Of a stretch of 64,000 nt of DNA, positions 1 through 11,922 are shown piece after piece. Positions within the stretch are counted from its first letter, which is position 1, and the number at the start of each line of letters is the position of its first letter. A program made the position numbers and the translations under genes. The notes under the pieces were generated by a model. That model made no database searches, was not told where the DNA came from, and worked only from the letters and a program-made list of their open reading frames with translations. Source of the DNA: Odobenus rosmarus divergens (lineage: Eukaryota; Chordata; Mammalia; Carnivora; Odobenidae); contig NW_004451856.1 in NCBI RefSeq assembly GCF_000321225.1, positions 2,615 to 66,614 on the forward strand, written 5' to 3'.

Positions 1-30
1 AGTGATGGGACCTGCCTTTGGCAAATTTTT

Positions 31-229
31 TTTTTTTTAAAGATTTTATTTATTTATTTGAGAGAGAGAGAGAATGAGAGATAGACAGCACGAGAGGGAA
101 GAGGGTCAGAGGGAGAAGCAGACTCCCCGCTGAGCGGGAAGCCCGATGCGGGACTCGATCCCCGGACTCCAGGATCATGACCTGAGCCGAAGGCAGTCGC
201 TTAACCAACTGAGCCACCTAGGTGCCCCA
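31..229 (-). mobile_element. SINEC (Can-SINE), full length
   Basis: A tRNA-Lys-derived carnivoran SINE inserted in reverse. On the plus strand it begins with the oligo-T tail, then TTTATTTATTTGAGAGAGAG, and ends with the complement of the head (GAGCCACCTAGGTGCCCC). An 11-bp target-site duplication GGCAAATTTTT lies at 20-30 and 230-240. It has the long arctoid-like internal form (CCCCGCTGAGCGGGAAGCCC). It sits inside an older LTR-like repeat. Confidence 0.95.
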
Positions 230-240
230 GGCAAATTTTT

Positions 241-961
241 AAAGGATCGCAAATTCTATGACACCTTTCCTAACAAAAGCTGGGGTCTATGTCCCCTACT
301 CTTGAATCTGAGTGGCCTTGTGACTGCTTCAGGCAGTGGAGTTTGGCGGGATCAATGCTTTGTGATTCCTGAGGCTTTTTTTTTTTTTTAAGATTTTATT
401 TATTTGAGAGAGAGAGAATGAGAGAGAGAGAGAGCACATGAGAAGGGGGAGGGTCAGAGGGAGAAGCAGACTTGCGGGACTCATCCAGGGACTCCAGGAT
501 CATGACCTGAGCCAAAGGCAGTTGCTTAACCAGCTGAGCCACCCAGGCGCCCCCTGAGGCTGTCTTAAAAAGTCTTGCAGCTTCTGTCTGGTGCTCTTGG
601 AATAGCTGCTCCCCCTTTTGGGATGCTACCTCTCAGAACCCAGCTGCTGTGCTCTGAGGAGCACACATCACATAAGGAGCTATGTATAGGTGCTCCAGTC
701 AAGTCTCAGCTGAACCCAGCTTTTATGTCATTCTAGGTCAGATGCCAGACATGTGGGTGAAGAAATGTTTTGTGGATTTCGGTTCCCAGCTGTTAAAGCA
801 ATGTCCAGCTGAGGCCTCCGGCATTGTGAAAAGCACCTACTCATGCTGTGTCTGTTGGAATTCCCAATTCAGAATTCGTGCCCATAACAATACTGTTGTT
901 TGATGCCACTGTTTGGGATAGTTTGTTATGAAGCAGTAGATAACCAGGGAACAACACTGCA
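241..961 (+). mobile_element. Old LTR-like repeat (probably ERVL/MaLR class), carrying a SINEC
   Basis: Outside the SINEC, the sequence resembles a degenerate mammalian LTR. It has 'GGCCTTGTGACTGCTTC', 'GCCAGACATGTGGGTGAAGAA', 'CCAGCTGAGGCCTCCGGC', and an end near 930-960 (GATAGTTTGTTATGAAGCAG) like the 'GTTTGTTACGCAGCAATAGATAAC' end shared by MaLR-type LTRs. Subfamily and 5' edge are uncertain, and it has no coding capacity. The family call rests on remembered consensus similarity. Confidence 0.5.
377..552 (-). mobile_element. SINEC (Can-SINE)
   Basis: A second reverse-oriented SINEC with a poly-T start, a GAGAGA-rich middle and the terminal complement of the head (GAGCCACCCAGGCGCCCC). The target-site duplication CCTGAGGCT lies at 368-376 and 553-561. 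It lacks part of the middle seen in the first copy. It splits the same older LTR-like repeat. Confidence 0.95.
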
Positions 962-964
962 GAG

Positions 965-1025
965 CTGTTGCGAAGGGACTGAATGACACAATGTATATGA
1001 CTGCCCGGTACACAGTTTCATTGAA
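965..1025 (+). mobile_element. MIR fragment (3' part)
   Basis: A short match to the MIR 3' region: GTTGCGAAGGGACTGAATGA followed by a variant of the 'ATGTATGTAAAGTGCCTAGCACAG' segment. It is too short and diverged for a subfamily. Confidence 0.4.
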
Positions 1026-1104
1026 TTCATATTGGTTTCAAGGTACAGGAGGGACATCTACACAGATGTTTCGAATTGTAACAGTATTAGTAGTAGATCC
1101 CATG

Positions 1105-1360
1105 CACATTTCCCAGCACATCTGATGTGCCCAGTACTGTTCTCAGTGCTTTACATGTGCTTAACTCATATAGTCCTCAGAATAATTCCACAAGGAAAGC
1201 CATTAGTGATGCCATTTCACCGTGGAGGACACAGAGTGCCGCAGAGAGGCTAAGTCTCTTGTACCATTTCCACAGGCAGCAAGTTGACAGACTGGGTTTC
1301 GAACTCAGGCAGTTTGATTGCAGGCCCCTGCTCTTAGCCACACTGTCCTGTGAAAGAGTG
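1105..1360 (+). mobile_element. MIR SINE, nearly complete
   Basis: MIR landmarks appear in order: TGTGCCCAGTACTGTTCTCA, GCTTTACATGTGCTTAACTC, CCTCAGAATAATTCC, GGAGGACACAGAG, GAGGCTAAGTCTCTTG, GTTTCGAACTCAGGCAGT and GCTCTTAGCCACACTGTCCT. This is an ancient tRNA-derived mammalian SINE. It accounts for two overlapping short reading frames here. Confidence 0.85.
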
Positions 1361-2719
1361 AGCTGGGCTGGAATTGGTCACTTGGGAACCGTGGACCATA
1401 AGCCTTGGAAGTAGATTGTCTCAGGAGTGGGTATACAGTGATAAGAGAGCTAAGTGTGGGCCTTGAGAAATCCTACTAGCAAAGGGAAGGGCCAAGAAGA
1501 TAGAGCAAGAGTGCTCCAGGAGGGGAAGAGGGTGCATGGCAGGAGTCCAAGGAGGGAGCAGAATTGGAAAGGAATTTGGAAACGTGTCCATCCTTCTCCT
1601 ACGGGGCCCAGTCTTCCGGGGGCGGGGAGAAGTGCAATACCCCACCCAGGAGTTTGACTTGGATGCTAAGCATAGACCTGAGTGTAACTGTAACTAAGCC
1701 CATAGCGAAAACATGAAAACTCTGCTGACGTATCCAATTAACATCTCTTCTCATTAAAGGCTAAGATCCTTTTTCCCAGGAGAGCTTCCAAGTTTATTTG
1801 AACAAGGAGAGATCTAATTGTTTCTAAAAAGTATAATCTTTCTGGTTAAAGCCCAAGACATGCCAGACACAGAAAAGCCAATTTGCTCACCCCTTTATCC
1901 CTTCAGAGTGATGACCCTAGAAAATCTCTCTCTAAACACACCATGAGCCACACTGACAAGTTTACCACTCTGAGCCTCCACTTTGCTTATTCTCACACAG
2001 ACTACCTCCAAAATTAGTCCCCCAAACTGGGTCGTGTGGTTGGAAATAAAAGTATGGTATTCCCTTTTTATGTATATTATTAAGGATCGTGTCTGTGACC
2101 TGATTCCTTCATCTATAAAAGGGAGAGAATTCAGTGATGATGAGCTCTAAATGGGGGGTGAGGTTCTGAAGGGAATTTTGGCTGGGGACAGGAGAGTAGG
2201 ACTTGCAACCCTGTGTTTGGGAGACAAAATTTACCAGTTTTGGGTGAGATTTCTGGGTTGGGGACTGCCAGGGGTTAGATGCAGGCAGGGTATCATTTTA
2301 AAATGGAAAATGTATTTTAAAATGAAAGTAGGCCAAACCTCCTCATTGCTTGTATGTTTTCTTTGTAAATATTGCCATCTCGAACACTGATCATTCGGTT
2401 TAAATATGCTCTTCGAGGTCAATGACATGGCAACACCGTGGTCTCAGACCTTTCCCCTAGGATCGTCCTTTCCTCCCAGTCTCCTCAAAATCCTTAAACT
2501 CCCAGGCTTTTCGGTCTCCCCGAACAGCTCATTTGCTATCACAGGAAAGTAGACTTTTGCTTACAGGCTGCCAGGGCAAAAGAAATATTTAGATCCCCTT
2601 TCAAGACATGAGCTCAAATTTGCTCTGAGAGTTGTTGCTTTTGCTCTCTTGCACTCAATGACCTGCATGGGGCTGCACTCAAGTGTTTTCAAGATCCTGG
2701 TGTTGGGGGGTAAGGTTGA
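1361..2719. other. Unique sequence, no gene seen
   Basis: About 1.36 kb with no repeat I can name, except perhaps a MIR scrap near 2090-2140 (GACCTGATTCCTTCATCTATAAAAGGG). Reading frames stay below 80 codons and show no recognisable domain. Confidence 0.5.
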
Positions 2720-2925
2720 GGGGTGTTGCAGTGATCAGCAACATGAGTTTTTATCCCTGTGTGAGCAAGTTTTTTCACCTCTCTGGGCCTTGATTTCCTC
2801 ATCAACAAAACAAGATATTAGCATTGACCTCATAGGGCCTTTGTAAGGATTTCACCTAATGGAAATCAACAGTCCCACACAATGCCTGGCAAAGAGAGGG
2901 TGCTCCATCAATTGTAGCAATCTCC
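2720..2925 (+). mobile_element. MIR SINE
   Basis: It follows the MIR order: TGAGCAAGTTTTTTCACCTC, CTCTGGGCCTTGATTTCCTC, ATCAACAAAACAAGATATTA, CTCATAGGGCCTTTGTAAGG, CACAATGCCTGGCA and GTGCTCCATCAATTG. It is an ancient inactive element. Confidence 0.8.
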
Positions 2926-4960
2926 AAATTCCTATTGTCTGCCTTGGTCCACTCTCCTTGTCTATGTCTTCCTTTCTCTTATCTCCTTCTTCCTGACATC
3001 AAAGGACAGATTCCTCATCATTCCTCCTCCAAACAAATGAGCTATGTGTGGGTAAGTAGAGCAGCCCCCTGAGAGAGTAAAATGGGGAGCTTTAAGCAGT
3101 CCTTCTCATGACACCCCTAAAGTGGCCCCAGCTAAACTCTGTCCCAGGCAGATGAGGTGGAGAGATTCTGTGAATTAGTGTGTGCTCTCACCATACACCT
3201 GAAGGGGGTCTCTCACGAGTGTCCCATTACTGTGATACACAGTTCCTATGCTGTTGAAACAGACCCTAATTATACCCGCCTGCCTTTTAACTCCAGAGTA
3301 GCTCAGTGAATTTGGAGGCCTCCCTTTCCATATTTGCCTTCATGGACTCAAGTTCACCAAGTGAGCCTAGCTCATACTAGGGAAGCTGCTGTGGGTTCTC
3401 CATGTGGCTCATCAGTATGTCTTCACATGGCTGGCCACAAAGACACAGAATCAAGAGGCAGGTTGCTAGCATTTCTTTTTCATTTGTCTAATGAATCAAG
3501 AATAGGTGTACTGGCCCAGCCCCCAGAGGATCCCACATGGGGAAACAACAGCTCCCAGATGGGCAGAGCTCTGAAAACCCATGGTATGTCTTTAATCAGT
3601 TTGGTCTATCCTAAGGTGACTTTAAAACTCTTGTTCTTTTTCTATCACAGGGAGTGGTGATTAGGAACATGTGTTTGGAAATCCGAAGACTACTTCCCAC
3701 AGTTTTGAATTAAGAAAATTAGAAAACTATGGGTACCATGGATTCTTCCGTTGGGATGGTTACAACCCCACCCAGCAATTTCTGAAATCCAGTGATATGA
3801 TATTTGATATTTGATACTAGTTTTCACTTTCAACATTATAGCTGAGTCAGTTAAAATGTTTATATTTATTCTAAGCATTATATCTTCTACAGAGTTTGCT
3901 CTCTAGGTAAATTCCATTTTATCTAAACATCTTAGGCACTGGTATAGTCAGCTTCAGATATACCAATGCATTGGTTTTTCTGTTCAAGTTCTCGTTTTTG
4001 TTTTTAATTTTCATGTAGGACTAACTTCCTCAAAGACCTGTCTTTCTTTTATTCAGTTCATTGTACTTGAGATTTAACACAGAGTAAAAAAATATTGATT
4101 TTTGGATATCAAGAAGTATAACTGACAATAGTGTAACTTTCAGCATAACATCATTCATTCCCACAAAAAGGAAAGTGCTCCTCACATGCGAGGGTATCAT
4201 ACATTCAAGTCGAGGAAGCATGAACTTTGAGCTGTGCTGACCCATTTCACAAGATCCTCTGGTGACCAAAAGTAAGCATACGCAAGACATCCAGCTGGAC
4301 CAAGGGTGCAGGTAGGCAACCAAGGCAACAGGCCCATGGGGGATCAAACTTGGCACCCCTCAAACATTATGGGCTCACACACTGAGCATGTGTGTCCTTG
4401 CCCCAGAGCAAAGTTTTAGGTGGTTTCTTCTCTATACATGCTCTGTGTCTAACCCCAAGTCATGTTTTCTGCTGAGCTGTATTTCCTCTTCGGCAGTTTG
4501 TAAGTCAGTTCTAAACGCAGGCGCTCCCTGTTCTCGCTCACCCTGGCCTAATCTAGGAGCAAATTGCCTTGGTTCCATTTGCCAGCCACGAGTGCTCCAG
4601 TGGAGTGAGCCCTGCTGGGCATTCTGCCTGCGCAAGACCAGAACATGGCACTTGAAGAGGAGCTTCTGCTACTGCTCAGGAAAACAACCTTTCCAGCCTT
4701 GTAAAGCCAGCTTCTGCCCTATTTTCAGTCCAACTGGCCAGAAAAGAAAGCCATATAATCACGGAATTAAAATTCTAGAATCACTGTACTGTTGGAACCC
4801 CATATAATCCTGATTATTTAATCTAACTTCTGTTTCTAGATGATTGGACACTGAGGTACACCAGCCCTGAAAAGATGAGGTTCTATCTTATTTTAAAAGA
4901 CTCCCATATGAAAGAGATATGGGAAATCTTTCTACTTTCCCCTCAATTATACTGGGAATC
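2926..4960. other. Unique sequence, no supported gene
   Basis: About 2 kb without a clear transposon. The longest open frame (plus strand, 4388-4807, 139 codons) is Cys/Ser-rich and resembles no family I know. It has no recognisable splice context and overlaps an antisense frame, so I treat it as chance. Near 4770-4860 there is weak similarity to an ancient 'GGAACC...ATCTAACTTC' repeat. Confidence 0.4.
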
Positions 4961-4990
4961 TTAAACTGCTCTAAAAAAAAAAAAAAGTCT

Positions 4991-5006
4991 TACACACACC
5001 CACCCA

Positions 5007-5046
<40 letters not shown>
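4991..5046. repeat. (CA)n microsatellite
   Basis: An ACACAC tract with a few interruptions (CCCACCCACAC, CATACAC), preceded by an oligo-A run at about 4973-4986. Translated in reverse it gives an artefactual Cys-Val frame. Confidence 0.95.
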
Positions 5047-5048
<2 letters not shown>

Positions 5049-5319
5049 AGGTGACCAGTGTGGTGGCTAGAATGGAGGGAATAAAAGAAACCTCCTAGAC
5101 AATAAAGCCAAAGAAGTACTATGGCGGGGGGGGGGTGGTGCGTGGGGAAGAGGGCTCTTAGAATAGGAGTTTCCTTGTTTGCCATGTGACAGATAAATTT
5201 TATGTTTGCTGGGCTGAACCTTAGTCTCCTCTTTATCTAACTTTGACTCATGTATCAGATCTCAATATAAACATAAATTCCTAAGGGATCCTCCTGATCC
5301 CCATGTAGATTAATACCCA

Positions 5320-5525
5320 AGTGATATACCCACTGTGTCCTGTACTCCTTCACAACACTTAAATGAATAAAATAAAATACTTTGGAGACTGTTTGCTTAA
5401 TGCCTGTCTTCCCCCAAGTACAGATGAGCTCCAAAAGGCCAGAGCTGTGTCTCTCAGGTTTGTCCCTGCATCCCAGTGCCTAGTGCCTGGCACCTCTTAG
5501 GCACTGAAAAAAGTCCTTGTCGAAA
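5320..5525 (+). mobile_element. L2 LINE 3' end
   Basis: The sequence follows the L2 3' terminus: GATGAGCTCCAAAAGGCCAG, then AGCTGTGTCTCTCAGGTTTG, CATCCCAGTGCCTAGTGCCT and CTCTTAGGCACTGAAAA. It is an old 5'-truncated copy; the left edge is uncertain. Confidence 0.7.
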
Positions 5526-8274
5526 GACCATTGTGTTCAGCAGACAGCAGAGGAAGAAAATATGTCTACTAGCTATGCCTTCAGCTGGTCTTTATGCTAG
5601 GATATTAGCAATTAGCTCCTCTGTTCCTTAACTCAGGGAGATACCAGGCCCTAAATAGGTACATAAGTAAAAACAGTACTTACTTCTTGTCACAAAATGT
5701 CCTCCCTATGTGAGTGGCTCCTTCTCAGGCTACGCTTCTCAGACAAAGGATGCCTCTGCAGTTGTCCACATCCCACAGAAAAGAGAAGCCCAGTGTGTGG
5801 TAACCACTTCAGGATGCTAGAGATCCAGACACCATAGGAAGAAGTAGCCATTTTAGATCAGTTTGTTGGCCCAATTCCAGCTTTTATAAACCAAGATATG
5901 CCCAAAAGCCTTTCTCTGATTAAACTCTGCCTGATGCAGTGTTTGACAACAGTGACTGGAAATCCTTACAGTTCAAGAACCTCTAATTATAGAGTCCTTA
6001 GATCAAAGACACGCCCTATTGGTATTTCTTTTCTTCTTCTTCTTTTTTTTTTTTTTTAGCATTTCTAGAGCCACGTCTAGAAAACCAAGTTTCTTGTGTT
6101 ATTCTGAACCACATATATTTGAGAACAATTTGAGGAATGTCTTGTTAAAGCCTGACAGAGACAGATTTGTGATATATAGTCTCCTTTTTTGCACTGGTTG
6201 TTTCAAAAATCTGAGTAAGGTGTTTTAGATTTAGCAGTTAATTGCTATGATAACATTTAACATGATGATTCTACAAATTGCAGTAACTGTGGAATCTTGT
6301 TTGTTTCCATGCTCAGAAACACAGTCTGCGTTCTGAAGTATATTTTACAATTTATTCGAAAGGTTTTTTGATTTGATTTGATTTCTGTTCTGTAAGTTTT
6401 GCAAAGGACTTCTGGCCAAGAATGATTTCGACCATGACATTTTCAGCCTGGAAAGACTGTAGTTGCTCTTCTTGAGGATGAAAAGTAACCTTGTTCCCTG
6501 TTCAGAGGGATTTAGGAGATGATTAAAAATTCACCAGGCTTTCTAACATCCCTTTTACTCTGTATTTCAGAGTGAGCAAATTCACATCATTCCATAAGAT
6601 AAAGAAACTCATTGTTGATGTGAAAAATTATTGCCATCCTAATATTTTCTGCCATATTACCTTTTCCATGGAGCCCTCCAAGGGCAGGCATGGAGGTTGT
6701 GGATTCACAGTATGAAAAAGGGGTCCAGCCACATGGAAACCTGTGACATCTCCCAGCCACAAAAAGAACAAAGAAAATTTCAGTCCCATACACATTTAAG
6801 TTTGTTTGACTCCTAGAAAAAAAAAAATAGATTCCTATCCTCCATGGCTCTGGAAGTGCTGTTTGTGTCTCTGCTTTGATATGACTATAGTCTATCTCTT
6901 CTGAAAACCTGGAAAATAAGTCTCACTTATTTTGAACAGGATGGAAAGAAGAGAGGGGCAGGAGGTACCTTTCACAGAATAATGGAAAGGGCACAGAAAT
7001 CTATCCAGCCAAGTCCCACTGGAAGAACAGACCCTCCATCTATTTGGAACACATATTTTCTGTATGCTCCAAATAAGTGTATTTGATGCACGTGGGAGGT
7101 GAGTGTGAGGCAGGGGGGAGAGTGGATGGGAGAGGAATTCAATGCAATTTACTAGCTCTGCTGGGCTGATTATGAGCAGAGAGATTCTCCCAGTGGGGGC
7201 TCTTCCATTTCTGGGTCGGACATATTTTGAAATATACATATCAAAAGCATCACAAATTCCTTGTAGCAAACCTTACAGCAAAAAAGTCTCCCTTAAATTG
7301 AAGCTTTTCACCTCTGACCCCAGAAACCGTTAACTCCCTCGCCGCTGCCAGCATGTAATGGAGAATTCTGTCCACCCTGGTTCCATGAGGGATAACAGAT
7401 ATCACCCGCCCTCAGCCCTGGCTTTTCCCAAGGAGACATTAATTCAGACTTTACCCTTACTTCTCGTAAAGAACCCATAAAGATGCCTTGACCACACAAC
7501 AAAGAGATGTTCAAAAGCCAAGAAAATGATACTAAAACTACATTTCTGTGCTTTTTTTCTTTCTCTGCAGTTTTTCAAGCCTCTTCTCAATGCCCATTCC
7601 TGAATTATCTCAAGTAAGAACGCTTTGTCCTGGCTTTGAACATTTTTCATCAAAAAGAGAACATTTTCAAAAAAGAGAGTAATAAATATTCTCCTAGGCA
7701 CAAGATAATGCATTTTTGAAAAGTGAAAGACACACCAGGTTTTAACATATGAGTTGGCTCCATATTTAGAATTCGTCTCTAAGTAAGTTGTCCAAGAGAC
7801 CGTAGCTGTGTTTCCACACCGGCAGTGCCACAGTCTGCCCAACAGCGTTTAAGAAAAAAGGTGGGACAGGATTCCTAGCCCTGGAAATCCACAGTGGAGA
7901 CTATTCTGGTGAAAAATTGCATTTGCTTTGCTTTCAGGGAGCCAAAGAATGTGATTAGGACTTCAACAATTTAACTTTTATAGTTTTGACAGTGTGTAGA
8001 TATATATCTAAATATAGTTGGCACTCACATATATATTATATATGTAATATACAGAGGGTTGTTATATTCTATCTACACTGGGTTTTTGTGTAATCTTTGA
8101 TTAATTAATTAATTTCCTTTTTTGTGTCACATATCCAGAAAATGAAGGATGCCCATAAATGCATTAAAGGGAAACTTGGTACACAACAGAAGTTGCTCCC
8201 TATGTCAGGCCCTGTGACAACAGTACATAGACATGGGGGCATCAAACAAAAGACCCGAAGAGAACCTTAGCCCC
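5526..8274. other. Mostly unique AT-rich sequence
   Basis: About 2.7 kb without a supported gene. It holds a T-rich run (6027-6058), three TTTGA units near 6367-6383, and an alternating TA/CA tract (about 7996-8052). The reverse frames at 6892-7269 and 7444-7842 have no recognisable motifs and no splice logic I trust. Confidence 0.4.
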
Positions 8275-8440
8275 TTTCTAGTTCTATGTTCTAGGGGTAA
8301 TTTGTTTAACTTCTGTCAGCCTCAGTTTATTTATTTACAAAATACAGCAAATAATTCTGCCCAGATCATAGGATAGTTACAAAGATTGGAAATAATATAG
8401 CTAAAATACCCGACTTAGTGGCTGCCACATGTGGGCTCAC
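8275..8440 (+). mobile_element. MIR SINE, partial
   Basis: MIR central and 3' parts: TTTGTTTAACTTCTGTCAGC, CTCAGTTTATTTATTTACAA, GATCATAGGATAGTTACAAA and GTGGCTGCCACATG. It is diverged. Confidence 0.65.
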
Positions 8441-9238
8441 TAAAAGAGTAGTTTGACTTAATACTGATGATCATCAGCGCTCAACATGAGTAATGCCAAG
8501 AGTATGCAGTTCTGGTGCATAAAAATATGCTTGTACGTGAGTGATACTGTGAGGGCCACAGCTTGTGAGAAGCTTATCCAAACTCTGACCTTCTGTGTCC
8601 TTGACGTACGGGAGGATGACTGCCCATCATAGGAGCACACATTGGTCCCACCACGGCTGGGACACACACTGTGGCTGGCAAGTGGTAGCGTGCTCACTGA
8701 AAGCAGAAACCAGTTGAGGTACCTGCCGGTTTGCAAGCTCAGAGGAAGACCTGTTGGTCCCTGGGTAGTCTTCACCTAGGCCTCCAAGACTCCGATCCAA
8801 AAGCACATTCTTAACCATGTGATTTCTCAAGAGGGACTCCTTCATCACTTCCGAGAAGTAATTGATTTTACATGCCCAGGCACTTGACAAATGTTCCCAA
8901 TTTCCCATCACAAATTTCTCCATCATGCATAAGGCACCTACACAAGTGGTCCCTCGATATTACACTGGCCATCCAACTAGCTATAGATGCCTTCTAAACT
9001 CAAATAACAATTCTGGATAAGCACCAGGATCTGAGTGTCCTATGGGGATAAATCATGCTGACTGTCACCTTCAGTCTTACTGAGAATGGAATGGAGATAT
9101 AAATCAACCAATTAGTCCATTGATCAATCCATACTACCAGGCAGAGCTGGGGTTCGATGCCCCAGGAACATCACCTTACACGGAGCCAGCTAAGGATTGT
9201 GAGCAGTTCTTACTCATTGCACACCCTCTCAGTCTTGA
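8441..9238. other. Unique sequence, no gene seen
   Basis: About 800 bp without a named repeat. Two overlapping reverse frames (8458-8775, 8627-8926) have no domain similarity that I can see. Confidence 0.4.
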
Positions 9239-9328
9239 CATTTTATTGACTTCAGAATTAAGAGGAGTCATTTGATAGATTTCAGAATTACAGAATTTGA
9301 GATCTGAAAGGCACCTTATTCGTGCATT
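9239..9328 (+). repeat. Left arm of a 90-bp inverted duplication
   Basis: This segment is the reverse complement of 10373-10462 with 88 of 90 positions identical by eye, no indels, and sharp loss of similarity at both ends. The two differences are a C/A near 9254 and an A/T near 9295. It is not part of the SINEC or L2 between the arms. It may be the source copy, since the similarity to old repeat-like flank continues past its right end. Confidence 0.9.
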
Positions 9329-10002
9329 CAAATTGGTCCCCACTCCACAACCTGTAGGTCCTATGATCATCTACCCAACTGGCCCTCTAAGGCTTTAGCT
9401 AAACCACAGCTTTCTTTTCTAGGGCTGTGATAGCCATCCTAACTTTTTCAGACCCTTCTAGGTCATGGATTCCATATGTCATTCTCTCAATCACTGGTTA
9501 GAGTCTGACTGTGAATGCACTGGTGCTCCAGAACCACAACATAATTGTTATTTTACTGTCTACAGTCTCTGTGCCTTATGTACTAAGTTAGAATTCTTAA
9601 TGCTTCTTGAAATAATATCTACTCTTTGGATATGATCTTGTCCTGAGCTTCAACTCTGCCTTACAGAGGCCATCTATTGCAGGTGGGTTTATTCTCCCAA
9701 CGCATGCACCTGACTTCAGTGAACAGGGCCTTTCCTGACCTCAGCTCACTAAGCCTTTCCATTGGCCTTTGGTCTCTGCCTGTCCCCCATAGGTCTGAGT
9801 CTGTCTTATTATGATACTGGGTGAGTTACCTACCTCTCTAACCAGCTGTAGATAAAAATTCTAATCAGATCATCATCATTTATACAAGGTTCTGCTTACA
9901 AATTCAGGTAGCTTTCTCTAAATACCAGAACTTCACATCTTCATTGACAATAAGTTAAGTCTCCATCACCAAAAGCTTCCCTAACACAGTTTGCATATCC
10001 CT
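9329..10002. other. Unique sequence between the inverted arms
   Basis: No gene or named transposon is seen. This is most of the spacer between the two inverted arms, before the SINEC. Confidence 0.4.
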
Positions 10003-10017
10003 CTCACTGCTTTTCTT

Positions 10018-10226
10018 TTCTTTTCTTTTTTTTTTTTAAAGATTTTATTTATTTATTTGAGAGAGAGAGAGGATGAGAGATAGAAAGCACGAGAGGGAAG
10101 AGGGTCAGAGGGAGAAGCAGACTCCCCGCTGAGCAGGAAGCCCGATGTGGGACTCGATCCCGGGACTCCAGGATCATGACCTGAGCCAAAGGCAGTCGCT
10201 TAACCAATTGAGCCACCCAGGCGCCC
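10018..10226 (-). mobile_element. SINEC (Can-SINE), full length
   Basis: A reverse SINEC: T-rich start, TTTATTTATTTGAGAGAGAG, the CCCCGCTGAGCAGGAAGCCC core, and the GAGCCACCCAGGCGCCCC end. The 15-bp duplication CTCACTGCTTTTCTT lies at 10003-10017 and 10227-10241. It lies in the spacer of the 90-bp inverted duplication. Confidence 0.96.
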
Positions 10227-10269
10227 CTCACTGCTTTTCTTCTTCATTGTATCATCATTTGTAAGTCAT

Positions 10270-10372
10270 TCTCCTTAGAGTGGCAGCTCCCAGAATGCAG
10301 GGCAGGGTCTAAGTCATCTTTCCAGCTCCAGTTGAAACACACAGTAGGGACTCAATAGATGTTCATTGAACT
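10270..10372 (+). mobile_element. L2 LINE 3' end
   Basis: The L2 terminus: GGCAGCTCCCAGAATGCAGG, CACACAGTAGGGACTCAATA and GATGTTCATTGAACTAATG. It stops exactly where the right arm of the inverted duplication starts, so the arm appears to have replaced or joined the L2 end. Confidence 0.7.
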
Positions 10373-10462
10373 AATGCACGAATAAGGTGCCTTTCAGATC
10401 TCAAAATCTGTAATTCTGAAATCTATCAAATGACTCCTCTTAATTCTTAAGTCAATAAAATG
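10373..10462 (-). repeat. Right arm of a 90-bp inverted duplication
   Basis: The inverted partner of 9239-9328 (see there). The spacer is 1044 bp. No oligo-A tail or flanking target-site duplication accompanies it, so a retroposition origin is not supported. Confidence 0.9.
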
Positions 10463-10586
10463 GCCGTTGGTAGAGCCAAGGATTATATATACTTTGTCTC
10501 TTTATTCCTACTGCTTTTTCCATGACAATGAGTGGTTGCTCTGTCTCTGTTTTATTAATTTTAACAACTAAAACAAAATAGATGCA

Positions 10587-10700
10587 GCTGCCATTTATTG
10601 AACACTTGCTTTTAGCCCTGTACCATGCTGAGGACTTCCACACATCCACTCAGTTAATCCTCCTCCACATCCTATATTATCTCCTTTTTAAGCACTAGAA
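10587..10700 (+). mobile_element. MIR SINE, 5'/central part
   Basis: CATTTATTGAACACTTGCTT, TAGCCCTGTACCATGCTGAG and CACTCAGTTAATCCTCCTCC follow the MIR 'CATTTATTGAGCACTTACTATG ... TTAACTCATTTAATCCTCAC' order. Confidence 0.7.
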
Positions 10701-11922
10701 AACAGTGATGTTTGCTTTCTACCCATGCTGAGAATCAAAACCTGTTGGGTGAGGGAGAAACGTTCCCTTTCTCCAGGAGTCCTTGTGTAGAACTTCTTTT
10801 TCAGTTGCTATTTGGGGCAGGGCTCAATCCCTGAGCACTCAAAACTTAATACCATTCTCTCCTTCCCTACCAGAAGCAAACCAGAATTGAGAGATGCAAC
10901 CAAGATAGGGAACTGGTGTTCTAATTTACTGCAGATAAAGATAGGAATTCTGATCTTACTGTCTCTCAAGCCATGCGGCAACCTTCAGTAGTCAACAGCT
11001 ACAGTCAAAATTTGAATTAGATCATCATTACTTGTATGTTTGGCATACAAACTGCAATGACCAAGAGTTGCTAAAACCCTGTCCCCACCCCATCACCACA
11101 TACCTCATCACCAGTTGACATTCAAGACCCATTAGTAGCATTATGCTTCTTCATTTTCCCCTCTACTTTCATTTTCTGATTAAAGGAAGCCAAAACACTG
11201 ATGTACTCCATTCCAAATATGATGCAGAAGCCAATCTAATGAATTTATCCATGTATGTGGACATGTTTTCTTACGGAAAGCAATAGGCTAAAACATATTC
11301 ATGCAAACACATCGCAGTTGTCTTTCATTTGGAGTAAAAATTTGGCACAGCATACAGAAGCTATATTAAAAGAATTAAATGTGATAAATAACTTGAATGA
11401 AAGAAAAATGCCTATTGTTAATAAAACTTGAAAGGAGACAGGCTCAAAGTGGAGTGAGATTTCTATTCTCTCTGCAACATGGCTACATTTTAAACAAGAT
11501 AATGCCCTTTCTTCCCCTTCAGTAAACAGCTATCAGTTCATGAGTCACTCTGTAAGCATTCAACAGCTGGGCTCATAAATACCATACACCATCTGTTGCC
11601 CAAATTTATGAAATTCTGCCAACATCACTTCAGGATTAAAAACTTCAACCTTTTCTTTTGCCTCCCTTGGAACAAAACTAAAAAGGTAAGATGCGGGCAT
11701 AGACTTGTAGAATTTTATAACAGGGACAAGAACAAACTAAGACATCTTTGTGATAATTTATTCTCAACAGTTGTATTAATAACTTTTTTCTGGTTAAGTA
11801 ACAATGATTATGCTTTTCCAAAGGAAAAACTCAACAAATCTTTTTTAGCCCCAGTTTAACCAAAATTATTTTTTATCTGAGGCAACGCCAGATGATTCAC
11901 TTAGAATTACCAAGATTTTATA
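10701..11922. other. Unique sequence, no gene seen
   Basis: About 1.2 kb of AT-rich unique sequence. The forward 87-codon frame at 11596-11859 has no family resemblance I can name. Confidence 0.4.

Noticed and set aside
4388..4807. 139-codon forward frame
   Set aside because: No domain, no splice or promoter context, and an overlapping antisense frame. Consistent with chance.
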